From the NCBI GenBank assembly GCA_029555925.1, contig JAKPQU010000385.1:1-16002 (forward strand): a stretch of 16,002 nucleotides of DNA, written 5' to 3'. The translations under genes were made by a program, and so were the position numbers. Shown here piece by piece: positions 8,198 to 14,522 of the stretch. Source of the DNA: Bacillota bacterium. Its GTDB lineage: Bacteria > Eremiobacterota > SpSt-956 > JAKJGF01. Each line of letters begins with the position of its first letter. Position 1 is the stretch's first letter. The notes below the pieces were generated by a model. That model made no database searches. It was not told where the DNA came from and worked only from the letters and a program-made list of their open reading frames with translations.

Positions 8198-8263
8198 CGG
8201 CCTGTCACAGTAAGAGACTGTAAAAAAATAACCCTGGCAAATTGTTAGAACGGTTATTATCTT

Positions 8264-8323
8264 CGCATTACGCTTTACGCATTACGAGGTCATTATTTAT
8301 GGATAGTTATGAAACTAACTATA
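8264..8323 (+). repeat. 60-bp direct repeat, left copy
   Basis: Matches 9625-9684 at 59 of 60 positions (G8286 versus T9647). It contains three heptamers (GCATTAC, GCTTTAC, GCATTAC at 8265-8285), a spacer, and a dyad ATAGTT-N8-AACTAT at 8303-8322. It lies between the DUF2252 gene and the toxin-antitoxin promoter. Confidence 0.92.
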
Positions 8324-8353
8324 TTGCTATATTTATTTTTACTATGCTATAAT
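8324..8353 (+). promoter_or_regulatory. Candidate promoter of the toxin-antitoxin operon
   Basis: TTGCTA (8324-8329) and TATAAT (8348-8353) are separated by 18 bases, with TG one base before the -10 (extended -10, TGCTATAAT). It begins immediately after the 60-bp repeat, so the dyad ATAGTT-N8-AACTAT at 8303-8322 lies just upstream of the -35 and could be an operator. Confidence 0.55.
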
Positions 8354-8403
8354 ATTTTCAGGGAGCAGTAAAAATTAATCTTTCAATCAAGGAGGAAATT
8401 GAG

Positions 8404-8610
8404 ATGATAGTTAAAGATTTAAATAAATCATTACTGGATTTAATTAGTAATATTGATGAAGTTACCCGGCAGGAAAAAAATGAAGCAGCTATAAAATTAT
8501 TACAGGAATGGACAAATGACGAATCCGGTTATGATGAAAAAATATGGCCGGTAGCAAAGAAAGCAATTGAAGAAAATCGTCTTTCTATAAGGAAGAAATT
8601 CAATGAGTAA
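8404..8610 (+). CDS. Putative VapB-like antitoxin (68 aa)
   Basis: This short acidic protein sits directly before a PIN-domain gene and overlaps it by 8 bp, the usual arrangement of a type II antitoxin and its toxin. The C-terminal half has ESGYDEKIWPVAKKAIEENR, a pattern (D/E-GYDE-x-x-WP ... ENRLS) I associate with small proteins next to PIN toxins. I do not recognise a ribbon-helix-helix or AbrB DNA-binding motif, so whether it autoregulates the operon is open. The start is secure: AAGGAGGAAA lies a few bases before ATG 8404. The C-terminal part would be expected to cover the toxin active site, as in other VapBC-type pairs. Confidence 0.72.
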   Translation: MIVKDLNKSLLDLISNIDEVTRQEKNEAAIKLLQEWTNDESGYDEKIWPVAKKAIEENRLSIRKKFNE

Positions 8611-9031
8611 ACCTATTGTGCTAGACTCAGGACCTCTTGGAAAACTTGCTCATCCACGTGTTAATAAAGATATAAAATTATGGTTTGAAACACTGCTGAA
8701 AAATGGTGCTATTGTTATTATTCCAGAAATTGCTGATTATGAAGTTCGGCGGAGTTTATTACATGAAAATTTGTTAAAATCAATTGAGCGTCTTAATGAA
8801 CTTAAAAAAATATTGTTATATCTTCCTATAAATACAGATGCTATATTAAAAGCAGCAGAATTATGGGCAGAAGCAAGAAAAATCGGTAAACCAACAAGTG
8901 ATCCCCATGCGTTAGATGGAGATGTTATTCTTGCTGCACAGGCACTTCAGGTAAATGGTCTGGTCGCAACAGAGAATGTTGGTCATTTATCGCTTTTCAT
9001 TGAAGCAAGACCCTGGAATGAAATTTTTTAA
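8603..9031 (+). CDS. PIN-domain toxin, VapC-like ribonuclease (142 aa)
   Basis: The fold pattern of a PIN nuclease is readable. The N-terminal strand IVLDSGPLGKL carries the first acidic residue D8; IIPEIADYEVRR supplies E42/E47; HALDGDVILAAQA supplies D105 and D107; and the end LVATENVGHLSLF corresponds to the fourth-acid region, with N125 where many members have Asp. PIN toxins cleave RNA using Mg2+ bound by these acids and are held inactive by the antitoxin encoded upstream. The start ATG 8603 has AAGGAAGA about 8 bases upstream, inside the antitoxin gene, so the two are translationally coupled. Three of its eight prolines use CCA, rare in the flanking genes. Its end overlaps the convergent kinase gene by 4 bp. 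Confidence 0.85.
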   Translation: MSKPIVLDSGPLGKLAHPRVNKDIKLWFETLLKNGAIVIIPEIADYEVRRSLLHENLLKSIERLNELKKILLYLPINTDAILKAAELWAEARKIGKPTSDPHALDGDVILAAQALQVNGLVATENVGHLSLFIEARPWNEIF

Positions 9032-9564
9032 TCCTCGTGAAAGATTTTTTCAATCTGATTGTCTATATCCATTGATGTATCAATTCCGTAGCGGTCTCCC
9101 GTAAAAGGTTCAAAGCTTTCTTTTATCCAGAGATAAACGTCCCATCCGGCACTTTCCGCAACATGTTCTTTTCTCTTTTCTATTATTTCTTTCAGAAAGT
9201 TTTCGGGGCAGAAACATTCTATGAAATAACATGGAATATTATATTTACCGGCTATTTCTCTTACTGGAGTTCTGTATCTTTCATAAGGAAAGGTTCCGTC
9301 CAGTATTACTCCCACATGGGACGAAGTCATACAATCTGCTATAATAAAAAGGGTTTTATAGATCAATTTCCTGTTTTCAGGGGTATTTTCCAGAGGTTCT
9401 TCTCCGAAGAAAAGCCTTTCTCTTATAACATCCGTATTTATAACAGGTAATTTTAATTTTTCAGATAATTTAAAAGCTACAGTGCTCTTACCGCATCCGG
9501 GAAGACCTGCTATAGCTATAATTGCTTGTTTGTTCATATGTCGTACTGGTCTGAGCGTAAACAT
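9028..9564 (-). CDS. P-loop kinase, AAA_33 type (178 aa)
   Basis: Walker A GLPGCGKST is at residues 20-28, followed by NTDVIRERLF (D45), as in small-molecule or polynucleotide 5'-kinase-like P-loop proteins. VILDGTF at 86-92 looks like the Walker B strand. The C-terminal part has RKEHVAESAGWDVYLWIKESFEP, which could form the lid. The fold predicts ATP-dependent phosphorylation, but the substrate cannot be read; related families include adenylylsulfate kinases, chloramphenicol phosphotransferase and zeta toxins. The start is taken at ATG 9562-9564, where GGGAGGAAG lies 9-14 bases upstream; a start at residue 10 (AIIAIAGLPG preceded by MNKQ) would fit the fold equally well but lacks a clear binding site. 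It converges on the PIN toxin with a 4-bp overlap and lies inside the repeat-bounded segment. Confidence 0.78.
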   Translation of the reverse strand: MFTLRPVRHMNKQAIIAIAGLPGCGKSTVAFKLSEKLKLPVINTDVIRERLFFGEEPLENTPENRKLIYKTLFIIADCMTSSHVGVILDGTFPYERYRTPVREIAGKYNIPCYFIECFCPENFLKEIIEKRKEHVAESAGWDVYLWIKESFEPFTGDRYGIDTSMDIDNQIEKIFHED

Positions 9565-9583
9565 GTAATAAAGTTCTTCCTCC

Positions 9584-9646
9584 CGTAACGCGTGACGCGT
9601 GACGGGTTTAATCCCTGCGCATCACGCATTACGCTTTACGCATTAC
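9584..9646. repeat. Two heptamer arrays in inverted orientation
   Basis: Plus-sense units CGTAACG, CGTGACG, CGTGACG at 9584-9604 face complement-sense units GCATCAC, GCATTAC, GCTTTAC, GCATTAC at 9619-9646. In a minus-strand transcript, 9618-9632 and 9585-9599 can pair over 15 bp, and the two non-Watson-Crick positions become U-G wobbles. The stem would end next to the kinase ribosome binding site. Confidence 0.7.
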
Positions 9647-9684
9647 TAGGTCATTATTTATGGATAGTTATGAAACTAACTATA
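9625..9684 (+). repeat. 60-bp direct repeat, right copy
   Basis: Same orientation as 8264-8323 and 59/60 identical. It includes three heptamers at 9626-9646 and the dyad ATAGTT-N8-AACTAT at 9664-9683. It lies upstream of both the minus-strand kinase gene and the citrate lyase operon. Confidence 0.92.
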
Positions 9685-9813
9685 ATCAAGTCAAAGGTTA
9701 ATTGAAAATTTAATTTTTTTCTTCTGGAGGATTTTTTATTGTTCTGTGGAAAATTTAAATTATGAACGGAAACCTTAATTGCGGGGGTTAGTTCTAATTT
9801 TATTGGACTTATG

Positions 9814-9855
9814 AAAAAAAGATCTGCCTGATTATATACATGCAGATTTTTTTTT
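9814..9855 (+). terminator. Terminator-like hairpin just before citC (possible attenuator)
   Basis: ATCTGC (9822-9827) pairs with GCAGAT (9842-9847) around a 14-base loop. The stem extends outward by a G-U pair and an A run against a T run, and eight T residues follow at 9848-9855. The T run ends 11 bases before the citC ribosome binding site. No plus-strand gene ends nearby (the last is the PIN toxin at 9031), so attenuation of citC transcription is a plausible reading. The flanking A run would also allow termination on the minus strand. Confidence 0.55.
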
Positions 9856-9877
9856 CTCATAGAAATGAGGTTGAAAT

Positions 9878-10945
9878 GTGGAGTTTACCCAGTCGATTTT
9901 TACATTTGAAATACTGGATTTCTGGGATGATAAAGTAAAGGAAGAAGTCCGGCAGTTTCTTGCCTTTAATGGTCTCCATTATGAAGATGATGTGGATTTT
10001 ACCGCACTGTATCGCACAGACGGAGAAATAGTAGCCACAGGCTCTCTCAGTCATAATATAATCAAATGTGTTGCCATATCCCCCAGGTTTAGAGGGGGAA
10101 ACCTTATGGCAAAATTAATGACCAGACTTGTAACCATGTTGTACAGACGCGGTTATACTCATCATTTTATTTTTACCAAACCCCGTTATGTAAGAAGTTT
10201 CTCGACTTTTGGATTTCAGGAAGTAGTAAGGGGAGAGCCATATGTGGCAATGCTTGAACATGGCATAGAAGAAAATATACATAAATATGTGAGTAAACTG
10301 TCGGAATATAAGAAAGAGGGAAAACACATTGGTGCCATGGTAGTGGATTGTAATCCTGTAACATATGATCATATGTATGCCATTACTCTTGCAGCAAGAC
10401 TGTGTGACTGGCTTCATTTATTTCTTGTAAGTGAACCCAAGTATTTTTTCCCTCTTGAAGTACGTCTTGAATTATTGAAAAAAAGTATTTTACCTCTTAA
10501 GAATGTAACTATACATTTCGGAGGAGAATATTTTGTATCCTATCTGACCTTCCCGAAATATTTCATACAGAAAGAAGAAATAAGTCATGCCCATGCTCTC
10601 CTGGGAGCTTCACTCTTCGGCAAATATATTGTGCCGTCACTGAATATTACTCATAGATATATAAGACAGGAACCAAATTCGAAAGTCGATAAGATTTACA
10701 ATGATACAGTTAAAGCTACCCTTCCTTTATATGGAGTGGATGTTCATGAGCTTGCCAATTTAACCGTAGACGGTCATCATATGAGTGCAAAGTTACTCAG
10801 GCAGATGGTTTATGAAGATAGATGGGATGAAATAGGGAAGATTGTTACACCTGAAACTTATGATTTTTTAAGAAGCGGAACGGATGAAGCGGAATTGATT
10901 TTAATGCGTATGAGAACAGGTAAAGATCCCTATGAAAGAGTTTAG
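9878..10945 (+). CDS. citC: [Citrate (pro-3S)-lyase] ligase CitC (355 aa)
   Basis: CitC uses acetate and ATP to acetylate the thiol of the citrate lyase prosthetic group on CitD, switching the enzyme on. The N-terminal half is GNAT-like: NIIKCVAISPRFRGGNLMAK matches the CitC pattern IIKCVAIS...RG, followed by HHFIFTKPRYVRSFSTFGF. The C-terminal half is a nucleotidyltransferase domain with VDCNPVTYDHMYAI near residues 155-168. Known enzymes have NPFT-x-GHRYLI here, so the glycine before the second histidine is Asp in this protein. DWLHLFLVSE and ATFP-like LTFPKYFI are also typical, and SAKLLRQM near the end corresponds to the SxxxxR motif. GTG 9878 is the start, with GAGG 7 bases upstream; ATG 9876 is out of frame. 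It is the first gene of a canonical cit operon and follows a terminator-like hairpin. Confidence 0.93.
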   Translation: MEFTQSIFTFEILDFWDDKVKEEVRQFLAFNGLHYEDDVDFTALYRTDGEIVATGSLSHNIIKCVAISPRFRGGNLMAKLMTRLVTMLYRRGYTHHFIFTKPRYVRSFSTFGFQEVVRGEPYVAMLEHGIEENIHKYVSKLSEYKKEGKHIGAMVVDCNPVTYDHMYAITLAARLCDWLHLFLVSEPKYFFPLEVRLELLKKSILPLKNVTIHFGGEYFVSYLTFPKYFIQKEEISHAHALLGASLFGKYIVPSLNITHRYIRQEPNSKVDKIYNDTVKATLPLYGVDVHELANLTVDGHHMSAKLLRQMVYEDRWDEIGKIVTPETYDFLRSGTDEAELILMRMRTGKDPYERV

Positions 10946-11015
10946 CAGGGGCGAATTAGCTCTGATTGAAGAATTACAGGCCCGGAGGGCCTTATCAGTT
11001 ATGGAGGTGTCTTGA
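10932..11015 (+). CDS. Possible 27-aa overlapping small ORF between citC and citD
   Basis: ATG 10932 lies inside the end of citC in another frame. It gives a 27-residue peptide beginning MKEFSRGELALIEELQARR and stops at TGA 11013-11015, overlapping the citD ATG by one base (TGATG). Coupled translation could link citC and citD. The ribosome binding site is weak (AGG at long spacing). It resembles no protein I know and may be only the spacer that keeps ribosomes moving to citD. Confidence 0.25.
   Translation: MKEFSRGELALIEELQARRALSVMEVS
10978..10992 (+). other. Small perfect hairpin between citC and citD
   Basis: AGGCCC-GGA-GGGCCT forms a 6-bp GC-rich stem with a three-base loop, about 10 bases before the citD ribosome binding site (GGAGG 11003-11007). 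No T run follows, so it is not a simple terminator. It may affect mRNA stability or citD translation. Confidence 0.5.
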
Positions 11016-11290
11016 TGAATTTAAAAACAATGGGGCTTGCAGGAACGCTTGAATCCAGCGATATTTTAATAACTCTTTTCCCGAAAGAGAAAGGATCAGG
11101 AAGGATTGTTGATCTCGCCAGTCCTGTAAAACAGCAGTTCGGAGAACAGATTATTTCTGCTATAAATGATGTGCTGGATAAATATAGCATAGAAGATGTT
11201 CTTATAAGCGTGCGCGATAGAGGTGCCCTTGATTTTACAGTGAGGGCCAGAACTGAAACTGCAATACAGAGATCTATTAAAGGGGCGTGA
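11015..11290 (+). CDS. citD: Citrate lyase acyl carrier protein CitD, gamma subunit (91 aa)
   Basis: CitD carries the phosphoribosyl-dephospho-CoA arm on which the acetyl and citryl groups are bound during cleavage of citrate to acetate and oxaloacetate. The sequence has the family start LKTMGLAGTLESSDI; with the start at ATG 11015 the first serine of ESSD is S14, the position of the known attachment serine in Klebsiella CitD. The motifs GSGRIVDLASPVKQQFG and VRDRGALDFTVRARTETAI are also typical, and the length is normal for the family. The start is supported by GGAGG (11003-11007) 7 bases upstream; the TTG at 11012 is too close to the site. The end of the gene is part of a heptamer array (11285-11305), so the stop codon lies inside the repeat. 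Confidence 0.95.
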   Translation: MNLKTMGLAGTLESSDILITLFPKEKGSGRIVDLASPVKQQFGEQIISAINDVLDKYSIEDVLISVRDRGALDFTVRARTETAIQRSIKGA

Positions 11291-11305
11291 TGCGTAACGC
11301 GTGAC
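11285..11305. repeat. Heptamer array spanning the citD stop codon
   Basis: GCGTGAT, GCGTAAC, GCGTGAC in perfect 7-bp phase. The citD stop TGA (11288-11290) is inside the first unit, so the array contributes the last coding bases. Confidence 0.75.
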
Positions 11306-11431
11306 GGGAGAATCTGTATACCCTTTATTCTCCGCCAAAACTATGATTGACTATGGATGAGAATATACCTGTTACGCCTCATGCGTTACATGTAGCGATT
11401 CTCATATAAATAACTGAAAAGAGGTTTGTTT
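11291..11431 (+). other. citD-citE spacer with repeats and a small dyad
   Basis: A 141-bp gap, long for this operon. It starts with the heptamer array shared with citD, and a second degenerate set follows at 11371-11391 (GTTACGC, CTCATGC, GTTACAT). ATGAGAAT (11357-11364) and ATTCTCAT (11398-11405) form an 8-bp inverted repeat around that set. The citE ribosome binding site AAAAGAGG ends at 11424. Confidence 0.5.
11371..11391. repeat. Degenerate heptamer set before citE
   Basis: GTTACGC, CTCATGC, GTTACAT in 7-bp phase. The family core (GTTACGC) is clear in the first unit; the others are degenerate. Confidence 0.45.
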
Positions 11432-12307
11432 ATGAAAAGGTTACGCCGTACAATGATGTATGTTCCCGGGAATAATCCCGGTATGGTTCAGAATGCCGGT
11501 ATATACGGTGCAGACAGCATTATTTTTGACCTTGAAGATGCAGTTGCCCTTGCGGAAAAAGATGGCGCAAGGTATCTGGTTAAATATGCATTGATGACCA
11601 TTGATTGCGGAAGATCCGAAAAGGTTGTAAGAATTAACGGACTCGATACACCATTTTGCAGAGAAGATCTCGAAGAGATTATTCCATGTCTTCCCGATGC
11701 TCTGAGAATACCGAAGATAGAATATAAAGAACAGGTAGTGGAGATAGATAAGATTGTCTCTGAAATAGAAAGAAAACATGGCATTGCAGAAGGAACGGTA
11801 AAGCTCATGCCCATAATGGAAACAGCCCTGGGCGTTGTAAATGCTTTTTCTATTGCCAGTTCGAGCAAAAGAATTGCAGCCATATCAATAGGAGGAGAAG
11901 ATTTTACAGCAGATCTGGGTATTAAAAGAACTAAAGAGGGAGACGAATTGAATTATTCCCGTTCCCAGATTGTTGTGGCTGCAAGAGCTGCAGGGGTTGA
12001 CCCCATTGATACGGTTTTTTCCGATGTCAATGATGAAGAAGGATTGAGAAAATCTGCTAAAAAGATTAAAGATATGGGTTTTCTCGGACAGTCTGTCATA
12101 AATCCGAGACAGATTATTCCCATACATGAAGTTTTTACACCTTCTGATGATGAAGTAGAAAAAGCCAGACGTATTATTCATGCTATGGAAGAAGCAGAAG
12201 AACATGGAGCAGGTGTGGTATCCCTGGATGGTAAAATGATAGATGCTCCTGTGCTTAAAAGAGCTGAACAGACTATAGCCTATGCAAAAGCAGTCGGAAA
12301 AATATAG
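11432..12307 (+). CDS. citE: Citrate lyase beta subunit CitE, citryl-CoA lyase (291 aa)
   Basis: CitE cleaves the citryl-ACP thioester to acetyl-ACP and oxaloacetate in the cytoplasmic citrate lyase complex. The sequence has the family motifs in order: RRTMMYVPGNNPGMVQNA, DSIIFDLEDAVAL.EKDGAR (acidic metal-binding region), VRINGLDTPF, RIPKIE, PIMETALGVVNAF, SIGGEDFTADLGIKRT, DPIDTVFSDVNDEEGL and GQSVINPRQI. The length of about 290 residues is normal. The start is ATG 11432, 7 bases after GAGG; an upstream TTG in frame is not needed. It is followed after 22 bp by citF, so the two are clearly co-transcribed. I see no missing catalytic residue. Confidence 0.96.
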   Translation: MKRLRRTMMYVPGNNPGMVQNAGIYGADSIIFDLEDAVALAEKDGARYLVKYALMTIDCGRSEKVVRINGLDTPFCREDLEEIIPCLPDALRIPKIEYKEQVVEIDKIVSEIERKHGIAEGTVKLMPIMETALGVVNAFSIASSSKRIAAISIGGEDFTADLGIKRTKEGDELNYSRSQIVVAARAAGVDPIDTVFSDVNDEEGLRKSAKKIKDMGFLGQSVINPRQIIPIHEVFTPSDDEVEKARRIIHAMEEAEEHGAGVVSLDGKMIDAPVLKRAEQTIAYAKAVGKI

Positions 12308-12329
12308 AGAGTTTAATAGGAGAATTTAT

Positions 12330-13871
12330 ATGAATATAATAGAACGTAATATACCTGATGAAATAAAAGGTATAGGTAAAATTGATAAATACGAAGGGGT
12401 ATGGGCAATTACCCCGACAGGCAGAAAAGCTGCCACCCAGTTATTTGCAGTAAAAGTGGGTGAAAAGAAGGTAATTGATAGTCTTGAAGAAGCTATAAAA
12501 CTCTGTGGTTTTAAAGATGGTATGACAGTATCTTTTCACCATCATCTCAGAAACGGAGATTATGTAGTTAATCTTGTCATGGATAAATTGAGGGATATGG
12601 GCTTTAAAAACCTTACCCTTGCAAGCAGTTCTTTAAATGATATACATTCTCATCTTATCGATCACATCAGACAGGGCGTTATTACAAAAATTATTACAAG
12701 CGGTATGAGGGGAGACCTGGGCAACGAAGTGTCTCACGGACTTATGGATATTCCTGTCATATTCCACAGCCACGGAGGAAGGGCAAGGATGTTGAAGACA
12801 GGTAAACTTCATGTAGATCTGGCTTTTATTGCAGCTCCTACTGCAGATAGTTACGGCAATTTAAACGGAGTGAACGGCCCCTCTGCCTGTGGCCCTCTCG
12901 GATACGCAACCTTTGATTCTTTCTATGCAGAAAGAGTTATTGCTATTACTGACAATCTGGTAGAATTTCCTGCAACACCGATAAGCATTATGCAGACTCT
13001 TGTAGATTATGTTGTAACTGTAGATAAACTGGGAGACCCGAAGGGTATTTCGAGCGGTGCCACAAGAATGACAAGAGATCCGAAATCATTGCTTATAGCA
13101 AGATATGCAGCCGATTTCATCGATAATTCCGGCTATTTGAAAGAAGGTTATTCCTTCCAGGCAGGAAGCGGCGGCGCATCTCTTGCAGTGGCCCATTTTA
13201 TCAGAGAGAAAATGATCTCGAAAGGCATAAAGGGAAGTTTCGGCCTCGGCGGTATTACGGGATATATGGTGAAACTCCTTGAAGAAGGGCTCTTTAAAAC
13301 ACTTTTTGATGTTCAGTCCTTTGACCTGGAAGCAGTAAGAAGTCTCAGGGAAAATAAAAATCATATCGAAATAAGTGCCAGCTATTACGCCAATCCTTTC
13401 AATAAAGGTTGTATGGTAAATATGCTGGATGTGGCAGTGCTGAGCGCTCTTGAGATAGATCTGAATTTCAATGTAAATGTCCTCACTGGTTCCGATGGTG
13501 TCATAAGAGGTGCCTCAGGAGGACATTCTGACGTTGCGGCAGGTTCAAAACTTACAGTCATTGTTGCTCCGTCTTTCAGAGGAAGGATTCCTACAATAAA
13601 AGATAAGGTTATTACCGTTGTAACTCCCGGCGACTGTGTGGATGTACTCGTAACAGAGAGAGGTATTGCCATTAACCCGAAACGGGAAGACCTTGTTGAA
13701 AGGTTTAAAGAGAGTAAATTACCTTTAAAGACAATAGAAGAACTTCAGCATGATGTGGAAAAAATAACAGGGAAACCGAAAGAAATCGAATTTAAAGATA
13801 AGATTGTAGGACTGGTGGAATACCGTGACGGAACTTATATAGATGTTATAAGGGAAGTGGCGGAACATTGA
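12330..13871 (+). CDS. citF: Citrate lyase alpha subunit CitF, citrate:acetyl-ACP transferase (513 aa)
   Basis: CitF swaps the acetyl group on CitD for citrate, giving citryl-ACP for CitE to cleave. The protein is full length for the family (about 500-520). Recognisable blocks include MTVSFHHHLRNGDYVVN near residue 70, SGMRGDLGNEVSHGLMDIPVIFHSHGGRA, AAPTADSYGNLNGVNGPSACGPLGYA, GGITGYMVKLLEEG, and near the C-terminus GSDGVIRGASGGHSDVAAG followed by TVVTPGDCVDVLVTERGIAINP, typical of CoA-transferase active-site regions in CitF. The start is ATG 12330 with TAGGAGA at 12316-12322; in-frame codons back to 12282 overlap citE and lack a binding site. None of its 17 prolines uses CCA. A heptamer array begins directly behind its stop codon. 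Confidence 0.96.
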   Translation: MNIIERNIPDEIKGIGKIDKYEGVWAITPTGRKAATQLFAVKVGEKKVIDSLEEAIKLCGFKDGMTVSFHHHLRNGDYVVNLVMDKLRDMGFKNLTLASSSLNDIHSHLIDHIRQGVITKIITSGMRGDLGNEVSHGLMDIPVIFHSHGGRARMLKTGKLHVDLAFIAAPTADSYGNLNGVNGPSACGPLGYATFDSFYAERVIAITDNLVEFPATPISIMQTLVDYVVTVDKLGDPKGISSGATRMTRDPKSLLIARYAADFIDNSGYLKEGYSFQAGSGGASLAVAHFIREKMISKGIKGSFGLGGITGYMVKLLEEGLFKTLFDVQSFDLEAVRSLRENKNHIEISASYYANPFNKGCMVNMLDVAVLSALEIDLNFNVNVLTGSDGVIRGASGGHSDVAAGSKLTVIVAPSFRGRIPTIKDKVITVVTPGDCVDVLVTERGIAINPKREDLVERFKESKLPLKTIEELQHDVEKITGKPKEIEFKDKIVGLVEYRDGTYIDVIREVAEH

Positions 13872-13872
13872 A

Positions 13873-13921
13873 CAGTGACCAGTGACCGATGATCGGTGAC
13901 CGGTTAATCGATGACCTGTGA
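13873..13921. repeat. Seven-unit degenerate heptamer array behind citF
   Basis: CAGTGAC, CAGTGAC, CGATGAT, CGGTGAC, CGGTTAA, TCGATGA, CCTGTGA run in 7-bp phase, starting one base after the citF stop. The sequence drifts from the GCGTNAC form seen elsewhere, but the TGA core recurs every seven bases. Confidence 0.65.
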
Positions 13922-13970
13922 GTGTAGGGGCGTTTTACTAAAGCCCTGCCCTCACAGGAGAAAGGTTGTT

Positions 13971-14507
13971 ATGTCGCCTGACAGAGATATTTTATTCGCC
14001 GTACTGGAAGCAAGAGAATACAGGGTAAAGATGCGTAATGAATTGCTTGCCCTGTATAAAAAGTCAGTTATTACAGCTTCTTTGAATATCCCTGGCCCTG
14101 ATAAAGGTGCTGTATGTTACGAACCTGTTTTTAATATATTATGGAATCTTCTGATAGCCAGGGAAAAAGAGTTTAACATTGAATACACTGTGAGAAATAA
14201 AACACCCCTCGGTTATGAAGGATTTATTGTATTGGACAGAGAAGCAATAATACTGAAAAAATTAGGTCTATCTCTTGAAGCAGAGCATCCTCTGGGTGCA
14301 CTATTTGATGTGGATGTAACGGATTCAGACGGGACAAGGATATCCAGAGAAGATCTCGGTTCCTCGCCCCGTCCGTGTATTGTTTGTAAAGAAAATCCTG
14401 CTTTTCTCTGTATAAGAGGGAAAAAACATACTCTTGAGGATACACTGAATATAATTCATACTATGATAGGAGATTATTTTTTGCATAAAGGGGCTTTAAG
14501 GAAATAA
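13971..14507 (+). CDS. citX: Holo-citrate lyase synthase CitX (178 aa)
   Basis: CitX transfers the phosphoribosyl-dephospho-CoA group, made by CitG, to the attachment serine of CitD. Family features are seen in order: LEAREYRVKMRNELL near the N-terminus (pattern L..R..R...Q/R..LL), EHPLGALFDVDVTDSDGTRISRED, SSPRPCIVCKENPAFLCIRGKKH (paired Cys-x-x-C and a downstream Cys), and LEDTLNIIHTMI at the end. The size of about 180 residues is normal. The start is ATG 13971 with AGGAGAAAGG at 13956-13965. An in-frame ATG at 13911 would add 20 residues but lies in the heptamer array region and has no binding site. It follows citF after about 100 bp, of which half is repeat. Confidence 0.93.
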   Translation: MSPDRDILFAVLEAREYRVKMRNELLALYKKSVITASLNIPGPDKGAVCYEPVFNILWNLLIAREKEFNIEYTVRNKTPLGYEGFIVLDREAIILKKLGLSLEAEHPLGALFDVDVTDSDGTRISREDLGSSPRPCIVCKENPAFLCIRGKKHTLEDTLNIIHTMIGDYFLHKGALRK

Positions 14508-14522
14508 CCGGTTATTATCCTC

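Larger units (their letters stand above)
8264..9684. mobile_element. Direct-repeat-bounded cassette with toxin-antitoxin and P-loop kinase (candidate)
   Basis: Two 60-bp direct repeats enclose three genes: a VapB-like antitoxin, a PIN toxin and a convergent P-loop kinase. No transposase or integrase is present. Proline codon choice inside differs from nearby genes: CCA is 6 of 19 in the three genes, against 0 of 17 in citF and 0 of 21 in the DUF2252 gene (citC has 2 of 13). Acquisition as a unit, or recombination between repeats, is an inference. The repeats could also simply be two copies of a dispersed element. Confidence 0.45.
9565..9877. other. Intergenic region between P-loop kinase and citC
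   Basis: This 313-bp region holds, in order, the kinase ribosome binding site, an inverted pair of heptamer arrays (9584-9604 and 9619-9646), the right copy of the 60-bp repeat (9625-9684), an AT-rich leader-like stretch with matching halves AAGGTT (9694-9699) and AACCTT (about 9770-9776), a terminator-like hairpin at 9814-9855 and the citC ribosome binding site GAGG at 9867-9870. Very short frames with plausible binding sites occur, for example GGAGG (9726-9730) before TTG 9739, giving eight codons. No strong promoter is recognised. Confidence 0.5.

Noticed and set aside
8198..8240. ACAGT/ACTGT hairpin after the DUF2252 gene as a terminator
   Set aside because: The stem is only 5 bp and is followed by an A run, not a T run, on the plus strand.
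9584..9684. CRISPR array
   Set aside because: The repeats are 7 bp, directly abutting and degenerate; there are no spacers of regular length and no cas genes.
9654..9860. Minus-strand frame of 68 codons before citC
   Set aside because: It has no ribosome binding site, runs through the 60-bp repeat and terminator hairpin, and has no recognisable features.
11395..11407. 13-bp inverted match with 15751-15763 near the citG stop
   Set aside because: Part of it is coding at 15751-15757 and a single 13-bp AT-rich match adjoining repeat arrays is too weak to call a separate element.
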